A stretch of DNA of 7,707 bases from Geobacter sp. UBA5730 (GTDB lineage: Bacteria > Desulfobacterota > Desulfuromonadia > Geobacterales > Pseudopelobacteraceae): NCBI GenBank assembly GCA_002419465.1, contig DIGE01000012.1, forward strand, positions 229,203-236,909. Direction: 5' to 3'. Below, in pieces: positions 7,055-7,707 of the stretch (the first letter of the stretch is position 1; every line of letters starts with the position of its first letter). The position numbers were made by a program, and so were the translations under genes. Under the pieces are notes generated by a model that had not been told where the DNA came from, ran no database searches, and worked only from the letters and a program-made list of their open reading frames with translations.

Positions 7055-7707
7055 TCAGAGTTTTTTCCCATCAACCCTGTCACCGCTATAGCCTCCGAGA
7101 TGCATGTTGTGCTGAACAATCTCATCCGATTTCCGCAGGCGAACATAGGAGCAACCAGCCCCCGAGCACTCATGAGGAATTACGTCATTTTCAGCCATAT
7201 AACGAACAGCACTTACTCTGGGGTGTGACTTCACATTGTCCAAACCTTCCTCGCGCCAGTCAATCAGGGCAGATGTCTGCCACACACAGTTTTGAACCTT
7301 GCCATCAGCCTGCAGCATGAAATCGCCGCGTAAGTGTGGGCATTCCGAAACGGATCGACTTACCGCTCCCGAAAAACCAGCTTCATCAGGAGAAGAAGAC
7401 AAATTTTCATTGAAGTACGAATTAAAAATCATCTCTACACCAAGCGATCGAGCCAGGTTAGATGCTGATTCTATTTGTTCGTTAGCATCCTTGGCGATGT
7501 GCTTCAGCTTGTTGGCCTCATAGTCAAAAACCTGCCCGCCCACCTCTATACTTACGCCATCAGCCAAATGCTCAACGTCATACAGCCAGTTGCATTCAAC
7601 TACGCCGTCAAATTCAAGCGATGCCCTGACAAAGTCTTCCAGTTCCAGATAGTTCTCTTTCATCAGTGTGAGATTCAGCCGGATATTACCACGGCAAATA
7701 AATATAT
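7055..7707 (-). CDS. Radical SAM protein with a SPASM/twitch-like C-terminal cluster region, N-terminally truncated by the window edge
   Basis: The frame is open from the window edge (first full codon at 7705) to a TGA at 7057-7055. The visible fragment begins ICRGNIRLNLTLMKENYLEL. The ATG at 7663 is inside this stretch, which has the look of the later strands of a radical SAM barrel (RLNLTLMKEN), so the true start and the CxxxCxxC site lie upstream, outside the window. Counting from that internal Met, the C-terminal region has C108, C126, C166 and C171 in the arrangement CPHLRGDF...ADGKVQNC...ECSGAGC. This is the layout of a SPASM or shorter twitch domain. Four cysteines are enough for one auxiliary [4Fe-4S] cluster, which favours twitch over the two-cluster SPASM form (inference). 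Such enzymes act on peptides, sugars or small molecules. Next to glycan genes, an oxidation, epimerisation or other change of a sugar is plausible, but the reaction cannot be told from this part. Confidence 0.85.
   Translation of the reverse strand, partial: IFICRGNIRLNLTLMKENYLELEDFVRASLEFDGVVECNWLYDVEHLADGVSIEVGGQVFDYEANKLKHIAKDANEQIESASNLARSLGVEMIFNSYFNENLSSSPDEAGFSGAVSRSVSECPHLRGDFMLQADGKVQNCVWQTSALIDWREEGLDNVKSHPRVSAVRYMAENDVIPHECSGAGCSYVRLRKSDEIVQHNMHLGGYSGDRVDGKKL

Noticed and set aside
7055..7663. ATG at 7663 as the true start of the radical SAM gene
   Set aside because: The frame stays open to the window edge, the residues before this Met (GNIRLNLTL) fit a radical SAM barrel strand, and the catalytic CxxxCxxC site would be missing.
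1..7707. Mobile elements, tRNA/rRNA genes, CRISPR repeats
   Set aside because: I found no transposase motifs, terminal inverted repeats, regularly spaced repeats or cloverleaf-like sequences on either strand.

Overview
The window is part of a surface-polysaccharide (O-antigen, capsule or glycan-decoration) biosynthesis cluster. Every gene I can support lies on the minus strand, so transcription runs from high to low coordinates. The organism looks like a Gram-negative proteobacterium. Strong GGAGG-type ribosome sites, dense coding, GTG starts and short gene overlaps fit a Pseudomonas-like gammaproteobacterium, but no marker gene fixes the genus and this is inference only.

In order of transcription the layout is as follows. 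(1) The C-terminal part of a radical SAM protein with a four-cysteine auxiliary-cluster region (7707 to 7055), whose start lies outside the window. (2) A PAPS-type sulfotransferase with an N-terminal glycan-associated module (6982 to 5921). (3) An FkbM-type SAM methyltransferase with an extra C-terminal beta-rich module (5921 to 4689). (4) A 129-base gap, then a 52-residue small gene with a very strong ribosome site (4559 to 4401). (5) A GT-B (GT4-like) glycosyltransferase (4404 to 3157). (6) A 616-residue protein that joins a degenerate GT2-like domain to a GT4 domain (3155 to 1305). (7) A large protein of unknown function, typical of glycan clusters, that starts at a GTG at 1308 and is still open at base 1.

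The genes are tightly linked: TAATG between 2 and 3, ATGA between 4 and 5, one base between 5 and 6, and GTGA between 6 and 7. The natural reading is one operon in which glycosyltransferases build an oligosaccharide and the methyltransferase, sulfotransferase and radical SAM enzyme modify sugars or chain ends. Substrates, linkages and order of action cannot be read from the sequence.

Composition changes along the window. Hand counts of single 60-base lines give 65-70% G+C in genes 6 and 7 (lines 2641 and 121), but 33-52% in and near the methyltransferase (lines 4681, 5281, 5401) and 47% in the radical SAM gene (line 7441). This suggests that the decoration genes were acquired separately from the glycosyltransferase end. 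I saw no tRNA, rRNA, CRISPR array, insertion sequence or convincing terminator, and no gap longer than 300 bases.
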